DNA from: Catenulispora pinisilvae
GTDB taxonomy: Bacteria; Actinomycetota; Actinomycetes; Streptomycetales; Catenulisporaceae
Assembly (NCBI RefSeq): GCF_015356865.1
Contig: NZ_JAAFZA010000046.1
Span: 1-55,818, forward strand
Direction: 5' to 3'
DNA: 55,818 nucleotides
Shown here: piece after piece, positions 22,865 through 30,407 of the stretch
Layout: every line of letters begins with the position of its first letter
Position numbering within the stretch: position 1 is the stretch's first letter
Notes under the pieces: model-generated
The model's input: only the letters and a program-made list of their open reading frames with translations
Told to the model about the DNA's origin: nothing
Databases searched by the model: none
Translations under genes and position numbers: made by a program

Positions 22865-23748
22865 ACCGCCGCCGCGGTGACGCCCGAACCCGAGCCCGAC
22901 CCCGCGGCACCCGTCGCCTCGGCGCGCTGCATCACCGGGCGCAGGACGCGCTCGGCCAGTGGGCCGAAGATCAGGGCGAGCGTGCCCCACAGGATGACCT
23001 GGTTGCAGATCGAGTAGAAGCGGAACGAGAACAGCACGTCTGCTGGGAAGCCCGGGTAGACGATGTTGCCCTTCGGGTCCGTCAGGGGTAGTGGCGTCTC
23101 GGTGGCGTGGTGTCCGTAGGCGTGGACGTTCGCCGAGAGTTCGCCGAGGCTGGGCAGGATCGCCATCACGATGCCGATCGCGGCCGCGAAGGCGAGCGCT
23201 GAGAGCAGGGTGGCGTTCCAGTTGCCGAAGCGGGGGGCCAGGCGGCGGCCCAGCCAGGTGGCGGCCAGGATGAAGGCCAGGGAGCAGACGACCATCGTCA
23301 GGTACAGGGCCGCGCGCGGTTTGATGGTTTCGGCGTGGCCGATGGCCGGCGGGTTGGCCGGGTACTTCAGGTAGGGGACCAGGTAGATGCCGGCCAGGCC
23401 GGCGCCGGCCACCAGCAGGGCCAGTACCTTGGGCTGGATCCGGCCGACGCGGCCCAGACACAGCAGGTAGACCACCGAGTACAGGGCGCCCATGGCCGCG
23501 CCGAAGCCGATCAGGCCGACGCCGATGCCGATGTTGCTCTGCACCGTGCGGCTGAAGATGTCCGGGCCGCCTGGGTCGATCGGCAGGCCGGCGGCCTTGT
23601 CCAGGACCGCCTGGGCGGCGTCGCGGCCGTTCTCGTAGGCGATCGCCTTGTCGATCACCGGCTCGGCGAAGATCCGGGCGAAGCAGAACGCGACCAGGCC
23701 GGCCAGCGCGCCGGCCAGCAGGCCGCGCGTGATGATTTGCTTTTCCAT
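22861..23748 (-). CDS. cbtA: CbtA family cobalt transporter subunit
   Basis: The 295-aa membrane protein has seven to eight hydrophobic segments. It begins MEKQIITRGLLAGALAGLVAFCFARIFAEP, the characteristic CbtA N-terminus, and has conserved histidines in the loop VHAYGHHATETPLP. CbtA pairs with the small protein CbtB to import cobalt for cobalamin. Here cbtB is 21 bases upstream and a cobalamin riboswitch precedes both. The C-terminus is a low-complexity GSGSGSG tail. Confidence 0.93.
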   Translation of the reverse strand: MEKQIITRGLLAGALAGLVAFCFARIFAEPVIDKAIAYENGRDAAQAVLDKAAGLPIDPGGPDIFSRTVQSNIGIGVGLIGFGAAMGALYSVVYLLCLGRVGRIQPKVLALLVAGAGLAGIYLVPYLKYPANPPAIGHAETIKPRAALYLTMVVCSLAFILAATWLGRRLAPRFGNWNATLLSALAFAAAIGIVMAILPSLGELSANVHAYGHHATETPLPLTDPKGNIVYPGFPADVLFSFRFYSICNQVILWGTLALIFGPLAERVLRPVMQRAEATGAAGSGSGSGVTAAAV

Positions 23749-23769
23749 GAGGGCTCTGATTCCCCGCGC

Positions 23770-23994
23770 TCAGTGGCAGGGGAAGCCGAGCAGGTGGCGG
23801 GAGTCGTGCACGAACTCGTGGATGTGCATGTCGCTGCCGAACACCGACACCGCGCCCTGGTCCACGCCGATGAAGTAGTACGCCAGCAGCCCGAACAGCA
23901 GCGCGCCGCCGATCCACAGCCTGGCCTTGGTGGCGGAGACCACCAGCGGGGTGGGAACAGATGTCGGGGCAGGGGAAACGGGCATGGTGCTCAC
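23770..23994 (-). CDS. cbtB: CbtB family cobalt transporter subunit
   Basis: A 74-aa protein with one transmembrane helix (ARLWIGGALLFGLLAYYFIG) and a histidine-rich extracytoplasmic tail, DMHIHEFVHDSRHLLGFPCH. The HxHxxxxH pattern is the probable cobalt-capture site and is standard for CbtB. It is the first gene of the cbtB-cbtA-FhuF-like unit and lies directly after the cobalamin riboswitch. Confidence 0.93.
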   Translation of the reverse strand: MSTMPVSPAPTSVPTPLVVSATKARLWIGGALLFGLLAYYFIGVDQGAVSVFGSDMHIHEFVHDSRHLLGFPCH

Positions 23995-24039
23995 GATGAG
24001 CCCTCCTTCGGGATCCAGCGTCCCTGTTCGATGGAGCGG

Positions 24040-24180
24040 GTCGACCGGGGAGGGTCTGACTCACCCGTCACCTCGTCTGCCCGACGAGGGGAGGGCTCAC
24101 AGTGGCGCGACCGTGCCGGAATCTCACCGGCTTCCTGTCCCAGTACCTTGCTTGGGCAGCGTAGGGCCGCCAGGGGCACC
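24040..24180 (-). promoter_or_regulatory. Cobalamin (B12) riboswitch
   Basis: On the minus strand the element contains GGGACAGGAAGCCGGTGAGA, then TTCCGGCACGGTCGCGCCACTGTGA, then GTGAGTCAGACC. These are the GGAA-GCCGGTGAGA, GC-CACTGTGA and B12-box GAGTCAGA blocks of cobalamin riboswitches in the right order. It ends about 45 bases before cbtB, whose ribosome-binding site (AAGGAGGGCTC) it can mask. High cobalamin should shut down cobalt import. Confidence 0.94.
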
Positions 24181-24220
24181 CGTCAAAGAGATGTCGATCA
24201 CCGTCGCCCCACACTCCCCC

Positions 24221-24943
24221 TCAGACCCAGGGGTGACGCCGGCGGTGACGCGGGCCCCAGAACAGGCGATTCAGTACCTTGACGGGGGCGGGCATAGCGT
24301 GGAAGAACGCCGCCTGTTGGGCCTCGTCAGCGCCGTCGACGACCCATGGGACGTAGGCGGCGGCGCCCGACAGCTTCTGCTTACGGGCGATCGTCTTGCC
24401 GAAAGCGGCCCAGTCGTCCGGGCTCAGGACCTCCTGGATCAACGGCAACGCGGCGTCTTCCTCATGCTTCATATGGCCGCCGAGCGCCGCTTGGAGATCC
24501 CCGACGAGACCGGCGAGATCGGCGGGCCCGGCGAGATCGGCGCGACCAGCGAGATCCGCATGATCCGCGAGATCCGCAGAGCGCTGTTCCAAAGCGGCGT
24601 CCACGGCTTCGAGCAACGGGTCCAGGCGCGCGTGTTCGGCGGCCATGGCGGCCAAGATCTCAGCGGCCAGGATCTCGGCGGCGTCGGGACGGCCGACGCA
24701 GGCCGCTTCGACCCGAGGCCACAGCGCCTCGTCCTCGGCAGTGTGGTGGACATGCAGCTGCTGTTTGAAGTTGGCCCACCCGAGGCGGACGCCGACGCTG
24801 TCGGTGCGGCCCTCGGCGGCGGCCCGGCGCAGCCGCGCCAGATCGCGGCGGAAGGCGTCGTGGGTGACGTACATCAAGGTGAAGTCGATGCGGCCGGTCG
24901 ATCGGCCGGCGGTGCCGGTACTGGTGCCGGGGTCGGTACTCAT
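24221..24943 (-). CDS. Hemerythrin HHE domain protein
   Basis: The 240-aa protein has the di-iron histidine/acid pattern: THDAFRRDL near residue 28, HVHHTAEDEALWP near 64, EHARLDPLL near 104 and HMKHEEDAALP near 160. Hemerythrin-like proteins bind O2 or NO, or repair Fe-S clusters. Between helices 3 and 4, residues about 123-145 are an ADLAG repeat (four units) encoded by a tandem repeat near 24500-24590. The promoter carries a large palindrome. The gene lies between cbtB and bL37, all on the minus strand, but a riboswitch separates it from cbtB. Confidence 0.9.
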   Translation of the reverse strand: MSTDPGTSTGTAGRSTGRIDFTLMYVTHDAFRRDLARLRRAAAEGRTDSVGVRLGWANFKQQLHVHHTAEDEALWPRVEAACVGRPDAAEILAAEILAAMAAEHARLDPLLEAVDAALEQRSADLADHADLAGRADLAGPADLAGLVGDLQAALGGHMKHEEDAALPLIQEVLSPDDWAAFGKTIARKQKLSGAAAYVPWVVDGADEAQQAAFFHAMPAPVKVLNRLFWGPRHRRRHPWV

Positions 24944-24960
24944 GGCAAGCCTCCGTCGTC

Positions 24961-25015
24961 ATTGATACGAGACTCATAATACATGAGAGCTAGAAGTTAT
25001 GAGATACGTATCAAT
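24961..25015. promoter_or_regulatory. 55-bp nested palindrome upstream of the hemerythrin gene
   Basis: ATTGATACG (24961) pairs with CGTATCAAT (25007) and CTCATAA (24973) with TTATGAG (24997), all about the same centre at 24988. There are also two inner symmetric sites, CTCATAATACATGAG and GATACGTATC. The stretch is AT-rich and lies 18 bases upstream of the gene start. The layout suggests two operator half-site pairs for a dimeric repressor. The cognate regulator is not identified. Confidence 0.6.
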
Positions 25016-25057
25016 TACGGAGGTCGGAGATCGGCCGAGGATTCCCCGGAAACCACA

Positions 25058-25093
25058 AGGTCCCACTCTGAGCAGCAGCTCGGAGCGGGACCT
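25058..25093 (-). terminator. Terminator of the bL37 gene
   Basis: On the minus strand AGGTCCCGCTC and GAGTGGGACCT, with one mismatch, form a long stem just past the stop codon. TTGTGGTTT follows, a modest T-rich tail. Confidence 0.65.
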
Positions 25094-25103
25094 GAAGGGT
25101 CGA

Positions 25104-25178
25104 TCAGGCGTTGGGACGCTTGCCGTGGTTCGCGCCCTTCTTCTTACGACCTCGCCTCTTGTTACCGCGCTTAGCCAT
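25104..25178 (-). CDS. Small ribosomal protein bL37
   Basis: A 24-codon gene encoding MAKRGNKRRGRKKKGANHGK followed by RPNA. It agrees at most positions, including the C-terminal KANHGKRPNA-like end, with the 24-aa bL37 seen in the Mycobacterium smegmatis ribosome. The ATG at 25178 has a perfect site (AAGGAGG, 7 bases upstream), and the stop is followed by a terminator hairpin. Such genes are usually missed because of their size. It is very basic, as expected for an rRNA-binding peptide, and is found only in actinobacteria as far as I know. Confidence 0.9.
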   Translation of the reverse strand: MAKRGNKRRGRKKKGANHGKRPNA

Positions 25179-25236
25179 CTCAGTCCTCCTTAACCGCCCG
25201 GAGTGCCCGGACGAGAACGTAAGTCTATGGTCCCGT

Positions 25237-25623
25237 TCAGGCCCGGATCGCCTCCTTGCGCGCCCGGTCCCGCACGCGCCGCGCGATCAGCTGCGTCGCC
25301 GACAGATTTCGTCCCGCACTCACGGTCAGCACCGGGGGCACGGTCTCCAGCCCGTGATAGAGCACCGCGACCAGCTGCAAGAAGCTCATCAAGCCCGCGA
25401 GGTCGACACCCAACGGCTCGGTCCTGGTCGGCACGTCCGCGTCGACCACCAACGGCCGGTCGAGCGCCGCCACGACGTCACACAACACAGCCAACTCCTC
25501 GGCCGCCACGGTCGCAACCGGGCGCGGATCGTAAGGACGGTCGGCGCGGAAGGGCAGCGACTGGAAGGTGTCGGCGACGCGGCCGGCGGATTCCGCGACC
25601 GCGGTGAGGAATTCGGGAGTCAC
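25237..25623 (-). CDS. Hypothetical protein coupled to the UvrA paralogue
   Basis: A 128-aa soluble protein beginning VTPEFLTAVAESAGRVADTF at the GTG at 25623. The GTG overlaps the stop of the UvrA-like gene by 4 bases, so the two are translationally coupled. I see helical segments (AAEELAVLCDVVAALDRPL, GLMSFLQLVAVLYHG) and a basic C-terminus, but no named domain. It is probably an accessory protein of the UvrA-like ATPase. Confidence 0.7.
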   Translation of the reverse strand: MTPEFLTAVAESAGRVADTFQSLPFRADRPYDPRPVATVAAEELAVLCDVVAALDRPLVVDADVPTRTEPLGVDLAGLMSFLQLVAVLYHGLETVPPVLTVSAGRNLSATQLIARRVRDRARKEAIRA

Positions 25624-27941
25624 CGTGCGGCCTCCTCCAGGACCGGAACGCCCGAGGCTTCCGCCCCACCGACCGCGCGCCGCAGGTACTCCCCCGTGTG
25701 TGATCCCTCCGTAGTCAGCAACCCGGCCGGATTCCCTTCGTACAGCACGTATCCGCCGTCGGCCCCCGCCTCCGGCCCGAGGTCGATCAGCCAGTCGGCG
25801 TGCCCGACCAGGTCCAGGTTGTGCTCGATCACGATCACCGTGGCGCCGTGTTCGTCGATCAGCCGGTCCAGGGCCGCCAGCAGCCGGTGCACATCGCTCA
25901 TGTGCAGCCCGGTGGTGGGTTCGTCGAGGACGTAGACACCGCCCGGCTCCGACAGGTGCCCGGCCAGCTTCAGCCGCTGGCTCTCCCCACCGGACAGCGT
26001 GGTCAGCGGCTGGCCCAGGCGCAGGTAGTCCAGCCCGACGGTGGCCAGCGCGCCGAGGATCGAGGCCACCTTGCGATCGGCGGCGAAGAACTCGGCGGCC
26101 TCGGACACCGTCGATTCCAGCACGTCTCCGATCGACAGCCCGCGCAGCCGGTATCGCAGCACGTCTTCCGTGAAGCGGCGGCCGTGGCAGGCCACACACG
26201 TCGACGTGACCGTGTCCAGATACGCCAGGTCCTGCTCGATCACGCCGAGCCCGGCGCACTCCGGGCACGCCCCGGCCGAGTTCGCGCTGAACAACGCCGG
26301 ATCGACGCCGTTCGCGGCGGCGAAAGCCTTGCGGATCCGGTCCTGCACACTGGTGTAAGTGGCGACGGTCGAGCGCCGGTTCGCCCCGGGCGCCGACTGG
26401 TCGACCGCGATCACCTGCGGGTGCTGGACCCGCAGCACGGCGTGGGCCAGCGAGGACTTGCCAGAGCCGGCCACGCCGGTGACGACGGTCAGCACACCGG
26501 TCGGGAAGTCGATGTCGAACCCGGTCAGGTTGTGCGCTCTGGCGTTGACGACCGGCAGCTTCCCGGTGGGTTCGCGTAGTGCGTGGTCCGGTTTCAATCG
26601 GACCGGCTCGTCGAGGAACCGGCCGGTCAGCGTCCCGGACCCGCGCAGGCCGGTGACGTCGCCGGTGTAGCCGATCTCGCCGCCGGCGGTCCCGGCGCCG
26701 GGCCCGAGGTCGATGACGTGATCCGCGGCGATGATGACGTCCCGGTCGTGCTCCACCACAAGCACGCTGTTCCCCTTGTCCCGCAAGGCCCGCAGCAGGT
26801 CGGTCATGCGGGACACGTCGCGCGGGTGCATCCCGATGCTCGGTTCGTCGAACACGTACAACAGGTCATTGAGACTCGACGCGAGCTGCCGCACCAGCTT
26901 CACCCGCTGCGCCTCGCCGCCGGACAGGCTCGCGGTGCGCCGGTCCAGGCTCAGGTATCCCAGACCGATGCCGACCAGGTCCTCCAGCCGTCCCCACAGT
27001 GCGTTCAGCAACGGCTCGATCGTGGGTTTCGAGATCCGCTCCAGCACGGTCACCAGTTCCGAGGCGGCCATGGCCGACAGATCCGCGATCGTGTGGCCGG
27101 CGACCCGGCTGGACAGAGCCAGCGGCGACAGGCGCGTGCCGTCGCAGTCCGGGCAGCGGGCGGTGGTCGTGAACGCCGCGATCAGTTTGCGGGTGCGGCC
27201 GCCGCGAGTCTCAGGGTCCTGGTCCAGATACAGCCGCCGGAACTTGGTGACCGCTCCTTCATACGAGGCGTTGTAGGCCTGGCCCTGGAACTCCATGGCC
27301 ACGACCCCGTCGTCGGCGTAGAGCAGATCGTGCAGTTCGGTGTCGGAGTACTCGGCGACCGGCCGCGCGGAGTCCAACCGCCCCGAGCCGACGAGGATCT
27401 GCCAGTTCCGGCTGCCGACGGCGAAGACCTCGCAGAGCAGCGCTCCGTCGTCGAGCGAGCGGGAGCGGTCGAGGAACACGTCCAGGTCCACGACCGTCGC
27501 CTCGCCGAGCCCTTCGCACGCCGGGCACATCCCGGCCGGCATGTTGAACGAGAAGGCGTCCGCGTGCGGTACCAAGGGTTCCCCGGCGCGGCTGAACAGC
27601 AGGCGCAGCAACGGCGCGATGTCGGTGATGGTGCCGACCGTGGAGCGCGCGCCGCCGCGCAGCCGCCGCTGGTCGACCATGATGACCGCCGGGAGGTGTT
27701 CCACGGTGTCCACGGCCGGGCGGGACAGCGCCGGCAGGAAGCCGCGGACGAACGCCGGCAGCGTCTCGTTGAGTTGGCGCCTGGCCTCGACCGCGATGGT
27801 GTCGAACACCAGCGAGGACTTGCCCGAACCGGACACCCCGGTCACGGCGGTCAGGGCGCGCTTCGGGACCGCCACGTCGACGGCCCGCAGATTGTGTTCT
27901 CGGGCTCCTCGGACCTCGATCCATTCCGTCACGTTTCGCAT
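25620..27941 (-). CDS. UvrA-like dual ABC ATPase (short UvrA paralogue)
   Basis: The 773-aa protein has the twin-ATPase layout of UvrA: Walker A motifs GVSGSGKSSL near residue 37 and GVAGSGKSSL near 490, signature motifs LSGGEAQRVKL near 345 and LSGGESQRLKL near 655, and zinc modules (CPDCDG near 270; CPECAGLG and CVACHG near 555-590). It is about 170 residues shorter than true UvrA and lacks the UvrB-binding region. It therefore resembles the UvrA2/DrrC branch linked to tolerance of DNA-binding drugs. It is divergent from a double-HTH MerR regulator, fitting drug-induced expression. Confidence 0.88.
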   Translation of the reverse strand: MRNVTEWIEVRGAREHNLRAVDVAVPKRALTAVTGVSGSGKSSLVFDTIAVEARRQLNETLPAFVRGFLPALSRPAVDTVEHLPAVIMVDQRRLRGGARSTVGTITDIAPLLRLLFSRAGEPLVPHADAFSFNMPAGMCPACEGLGEATVVDLDVFLDRSRSLDDGALLCEVFAVGSRNWQILVGSGRLDSARPVAEYSDTELHDLLYADDGVVAMEFQGQAYNASYEGAVTKFRRLYLDQDPETRGGRTRKLIAAFTTTARCPDCDGTRLSPLALSSRVAGHTIADLSAMAASELVTVLERISKPTIEPLLNALWGRLEDLVGIGLGYLSLDRRTASLSGGEAQRVKLVRQLASSLNDLLYVFDEPSIGMHPRDVSRMTDLLRALRDKGNSVLVVEHDRDVIIAADHVIDLGPGAGTAGGEIGYTGDVTGLRGSGTLTGRFLDEPVRLKPDHALREPTGKLPVVNARAHNLTGFDIDFPTGVLTVVTGVAGSGKSSLAHAVLRVQHPQVIAVDQSAPGANRRSTVATYTSVQDRIRKAFAAANGVDPALFSANSAGACPECAGLGVIEQDLAYLDTVTSTCVACHGRRFTEDVLRYRLRGLSIGDVLESTVSEAAEFFAADRKVASILGALATVGLDYLRLGQPLTTLSGGESQRLKLAGHLSEPGGVYVLDEPTTGLHMSDVHRLLAALDRLIDEHGATVIVIEHNLDLVGHADWLIDLGPEAGADGGYVLYEGNPAGLLTTEGSHTGEYLRRAVGGAEASGVPVLEEAAR

Positions 27942-28009
27942 GATTAAAGTTTATCTTTGAAGTGGATGTAGAGACTTTTGTGGTTGGTACCGCGCAGGTG
28001 AAGGCAAAA

Positions 28010-28031
28010 GCTTAAACTCCCGGGTTAAAGC
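28010..28031. promoter_or_regulatory. Candidate MerR operator between the UvrA paralogue and the MerR gene
   Basis: GCTTAAACTCC and GGGTTAAAGC form an almost perfect 22-bp palindrome in the divergent promoter region. A second TTAAAG motif occurs at the start of the UvrA-like gene near 27943. Position and symmetry fit a MerR site covering a long spacer. Confidence 0.5.
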
Positions 28032-28069
28032 CGCTACTACAAGGCCACGACCGAAAGGAGTGTTCCGCT

Positions 28070-28771
28070 GTGCGTCCGGTGGACTTGGCCCGCGCCGCAG
28101 GCGTGTCGACCCAGCAAGTACGCAACTTGGAGGCGGCCGGCGCGCTCCCGGCGGCGGAGCGGAGTGTGTCGGGGTACCGGCGTTACAACGAACGGCATCT
28201 GGCCGCGCTGCTTGCCTACACCGCTCTCGCACCGGGAGTCGGCGCCCCGGACGCGCGGGCGATTGTGGCGGCGGTCGGCGAGCTGCGGGTCAGCGATGCC
28301 ACACAGCTGTTGGACGCGGCGCACGCGGCGTTGCATCACGGTCGGGCTTCGCTGGTGGAGATCGAGCGCACATTGGCGGCGGCTGTCGCACAAGAGCCCG
28401 CGGCCGACGCGCCGGACGGGCTTCGAGTGAGCGCGTTGGCCCGGCTGCTCGGCGTGCGCACCTCCGCGCTGCGGGTGTGGGAGGCGGCGGGATTGCTCGC
28501 CCCGGCCCGCGAACCCGTTACCGGATACCGCGTTTACAGCGCGCGAGACGTCCGCGACGCCCGCATCGTCCACACGCTGCGCCAGAGCCACTACCTCTTC
28601 GACCGCATCCAACCGATCATCGACGGCCTGCGGCGCACCGGCGGCTCGGAGGCCTTGCAGGAGGCGTTGGCCGATCGTCGGTTCTCGCTCAACCAGCGCT
28701 CGGCAGCGTTGTTGGAGGGTGCTTCGCGGTTGTGGAGCTACGTCGAGCTGATGCGCGAAACGGGCGCCTGA
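28070..28771 (+). CDS. MerR-family regulator with two MerR DNA-binding domains
   Basis: The 233-aa protein has two MerR winged-HTH domains. The first is at residues 1-50 (VDLARAAGVSTQQVRNLEAAGALP...GYRRYNERHL). The second is at about 120-170 (VSALARLLGVRTSALRVWEAAGLLAP...GYRVYSARDV). Typical MerR proteins have one and dimerise through a coiled coil. The starting GTG has a GGAGTG site. Only about 60 residues follow the second domain, and no metal-binding cysteines are seen. It is divergent from the UvrA paralogue, which it likely controls. Confidence 0.87.
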   Translation: MRPVDLARAAGVSTQQVRNLEAAGALPAAERSVSGYRRYNERHLAALLAYTALAPGVGAPDARAIVAAVGELRVSDATQLLDAAHAALHHGRASLVEIERTLAAAVAQEPAADAPDGLRVSALARLLGVRTSALRVWEAAGLLAPAREPVTGYRVYSARDVRDARIVHTLRQSHYLFDRIQPIIDGLRRTGGSEALQEALADRRFSLNQRSAALLEGASRLWSYVELMRETGA

Positions 28772-28780
28772 ACTTGGACT

Positions 28781-29362
28781 TCACGGCCGCAGCCCGGCCA
28801 GTGTGACGGCCACCAACCGGTCCACCGCCGCCTTCGACGGCAGGCTGCCGGCACCGTTCAGCGCGTTCACGCAGTACACCGCTAGTTCGGGCGGCGGCAC
28901 GTCGGTACGCACTTCGCCGCGAGCAGCGGCCTGGGCGATCAGTTCACTGACGAAGTGTTCCAAGTGCCGGTGCGCCTGCTCGACTCCGGCTGAACCGTGC
29001 AGGGAAGCCGCGAGGTCCGGGCTGTGGTGGTCGCCCCGGCCGCGGCGGTTCCGCTGCGCATAGGAACGAAGCACGACCGCCAGCCGGTCCGCGTCCGAGG
29101 CCATGGCCGCCGCCTCCATCAGCTCCGCCAGGTGTGTGACGACCTGCCGGTCGTGCCAGGCGGCCAGGATCGACGCGACGTCCGGGAAGTACTTGTAGAG
29201 CGTCGCGCGGCCGATGCCGCTGGCCTGGGCGATACCGGACATCGTGACGCCGGTCAGGCCGTGCTCGCCGACCTGGGCGGCGGTGGCGTCCAGGATCGCC
29301 TCGCGGACGGCGTCGCGGTGGTCGGCGAGGGTGTCGCTCCAGATCTTCGGCACGGTATCCAT
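28781..29362 (-). CDS. TetR-family transcriptional regulator
   Basis: The 193-aa protein starts at the ATG at 29362 (MDTVPKIWSDTL). The HTH is at about residues 18-62 (AILDATAAQVGEHGLTGVTMSGIAQASGIGRATLYKYFPD in outline) and a variable ligand domain follows. It is divergent from the methyltransferase/penicillin-acylase run, with two operator-like palindromes between them, so it is the likely repressor of that run. The ligand is unknown. Confidence 0.9.
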   Translation of the reverse strand: MDTVPKIWSDTLADHRDAVREAILDATAAQVGEHGLTGVTMSGIAQASGIGRATLYKYFPDVASILAAWHDRQVVTHLAELMEAAAMASDADRLAVVLRSYAQRNRRGRGDHHSPDLAASLHGSAGVEQAHRHLEHFVSELIAQAAARGEVRTDVPPPELAVYCVNALNGAGSLPSKAAVDRLVAVTLAGLRP

Positions 29363-29407
29363 GCTATCCACTCTGTCGATGATCGAGACATAGTGCCATT
29401 TCCGGCG

Positions 29408-29435
29408 ACAGTCTGTATTGACAGAGACAGTCTGT
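29408..29435. promoter_or_regulatory. Twin palindromes and -35 box between TetR and the methyltransferase
   Basis: ACAGTCTGT occurs at 29408-29416 and again at 29427-29435, 19 bases apart, with a TTGACA at 29418-29423 between them. Two short palindromes two turns apart suggest a pair of dimers on one side of the helix. They would block the plus-strand promoter of the methyltransferase gene. Confidence 0.6.
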
Positions 29436-29452
29436 ATCGAAAAACTGAAGAC

Positions 29453-30031
29453 ATGAATTCTCACTCGCCTTGGGACGTCGGCGAACCGCAGCCCGCGGTT
29501 CGAGCGCTGGTCGAGGCCGCAGAGTTCGCCGGCCGGGTGTTGGACGTGGGGTGCGGCTACGGGGAGAACGCGCTGCTCATAGCGGCCTCGGGGCTGCATG
29601 TGACAGGCCTCGATCACGACGACGAGGGATTACAGCGGGCCACGCGGCTGTCGCGGGAGCGATCGCTGGACGGCCGAACGAGGTTCATCCGGTTCGACGT
29701 CCGGAACCTGGCCGAACTCGGCGAGACCTTCGACACCGTCCTGGATTCGCTGGTGTTCCACGCTTTCAAGGGCCCGGCGCGCAAGGAGTACGTCGCGGGG
29801 CTGCGTTCGGTACTACGGCCAGGAGGACGGCTACACGTCCTCGGCTATAGCGACCTGCACGTGGGCCCGCCGAACCCGCCACACCAAGTCTCGCGCGCCG
29901 ATCTCCGCGAGGCGTTCGCCGACGGCTGGACCGTGGACGGGATCCGCGAGGCGAGATGCCTGTCGAACCTGGCCCCCGACGGCGTCGCCGCATGGCTGGC
30001 CACCTGCACCCGCGATCAAGAGGAGTCCTGA
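29453..30031 (+). CDS. Class I SAM-dependent methyltransferase
   Basis: The 192-aa protein has the full motif series: VLDVGCGYGENALLIA (motif I), GLDHDD (motif II), FDVRNLAELGETFDTVLDS, and a post-motif VLRPGGRLHVLGYSD. It is cytoplasmic and small-molecule in type. The substrate is unknown. It is the first gene of a co-directional run with only 2 bases to the next. Confidence 0.87.
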   Translation: MNSHSPWDVGEPQPAVRALVEAAEFAGRVLDVGCGYGENALLIAASGLHVTGLDHDDEGLQRATRLSRERSLDGRTRFIRFDVRNLAELGETFDTVLDSLVFHAFKGPARKEYVAGLRSVLRPGGRLHVLGYSDLHVGPPNPPHQVSRADLREAFADGWTVDGIREARCLSNLAPDGVAAWLATCTRDQEES

Positions 30032-30033
30032 CC

Positions 30034-30363
30034 ATGCCCACCGCCGAAGCCCACGTCACCACCGACCGCGCCGTCCGCTATCTGCGACAGCTCTGCTCCC
30101 ACGCCTCGCGTCTGCGCCACGGCCCCGGCCATGGCCTGCGGCCGGGCCGCGGCCACGCCGGCCCGGGTGCCGAGGCCACGTCCGACACCACCGGCCGTAT
30201 CACCCTGGGCACCGCCCGGTGCGAGCTGACCGCGGGTCCGACCGAGCTCATACTGCGCGCCGACGCCGCCGACGAGGAGCAGCTCAGGGCCCTGCAAGAG
30301 GCGTTGACCCGGACGCTGGAGCGGGTCGGGCGACGGGACGGTCTGACTGTGCTCTGGGAGTAG
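30034..30363 (+). CDS. DUF2218 family protein
   Basis: A 109-aa protein with the DUF2218 pattern: RAVRYLRQLCSHASRL at the start, TARCELTAGPTELILRADA in the middle, and a helical end (LRALQEALTRTLERVG). An insert of about 15 residues rich in G and R (HGPGHGLRPGRGHAGPG) is a lineage-specific loop. DUF2218 genes are often near siderophore or iron genes, but their function is unknown. It starts 2 bases after the methyltransferase stop. Confidence 0.78.
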   Translation: MPTAEAHVTTDRAVRYLRQLCSHASRLRHGPGHGLRPGRGHAGPGAEATSDTTGRITLGTARCELTAGPTELILRADAADEEQLRALQEALTRTLERVGRRDGLTVLWE

Positions 30364-30407
30364 GCCCTGCTGCCGATCGCCAGGACGGCCATGCACAATG
30401 GCTGACC

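Noticed and set aside
22007..24064. A 685-residue minus-strand frame joining the FhuF-like protein to upstream sequence
   Set aside because: The N-terminal 400 residues are a shadow of cbtA and cbtB, which are both clearly coding in another frame.
24040..24180. Hemerythrin terminator instead of riboswitch
   Set aside because: The conserved cobalamin aptamer blocks are present in order and cbtB follows.
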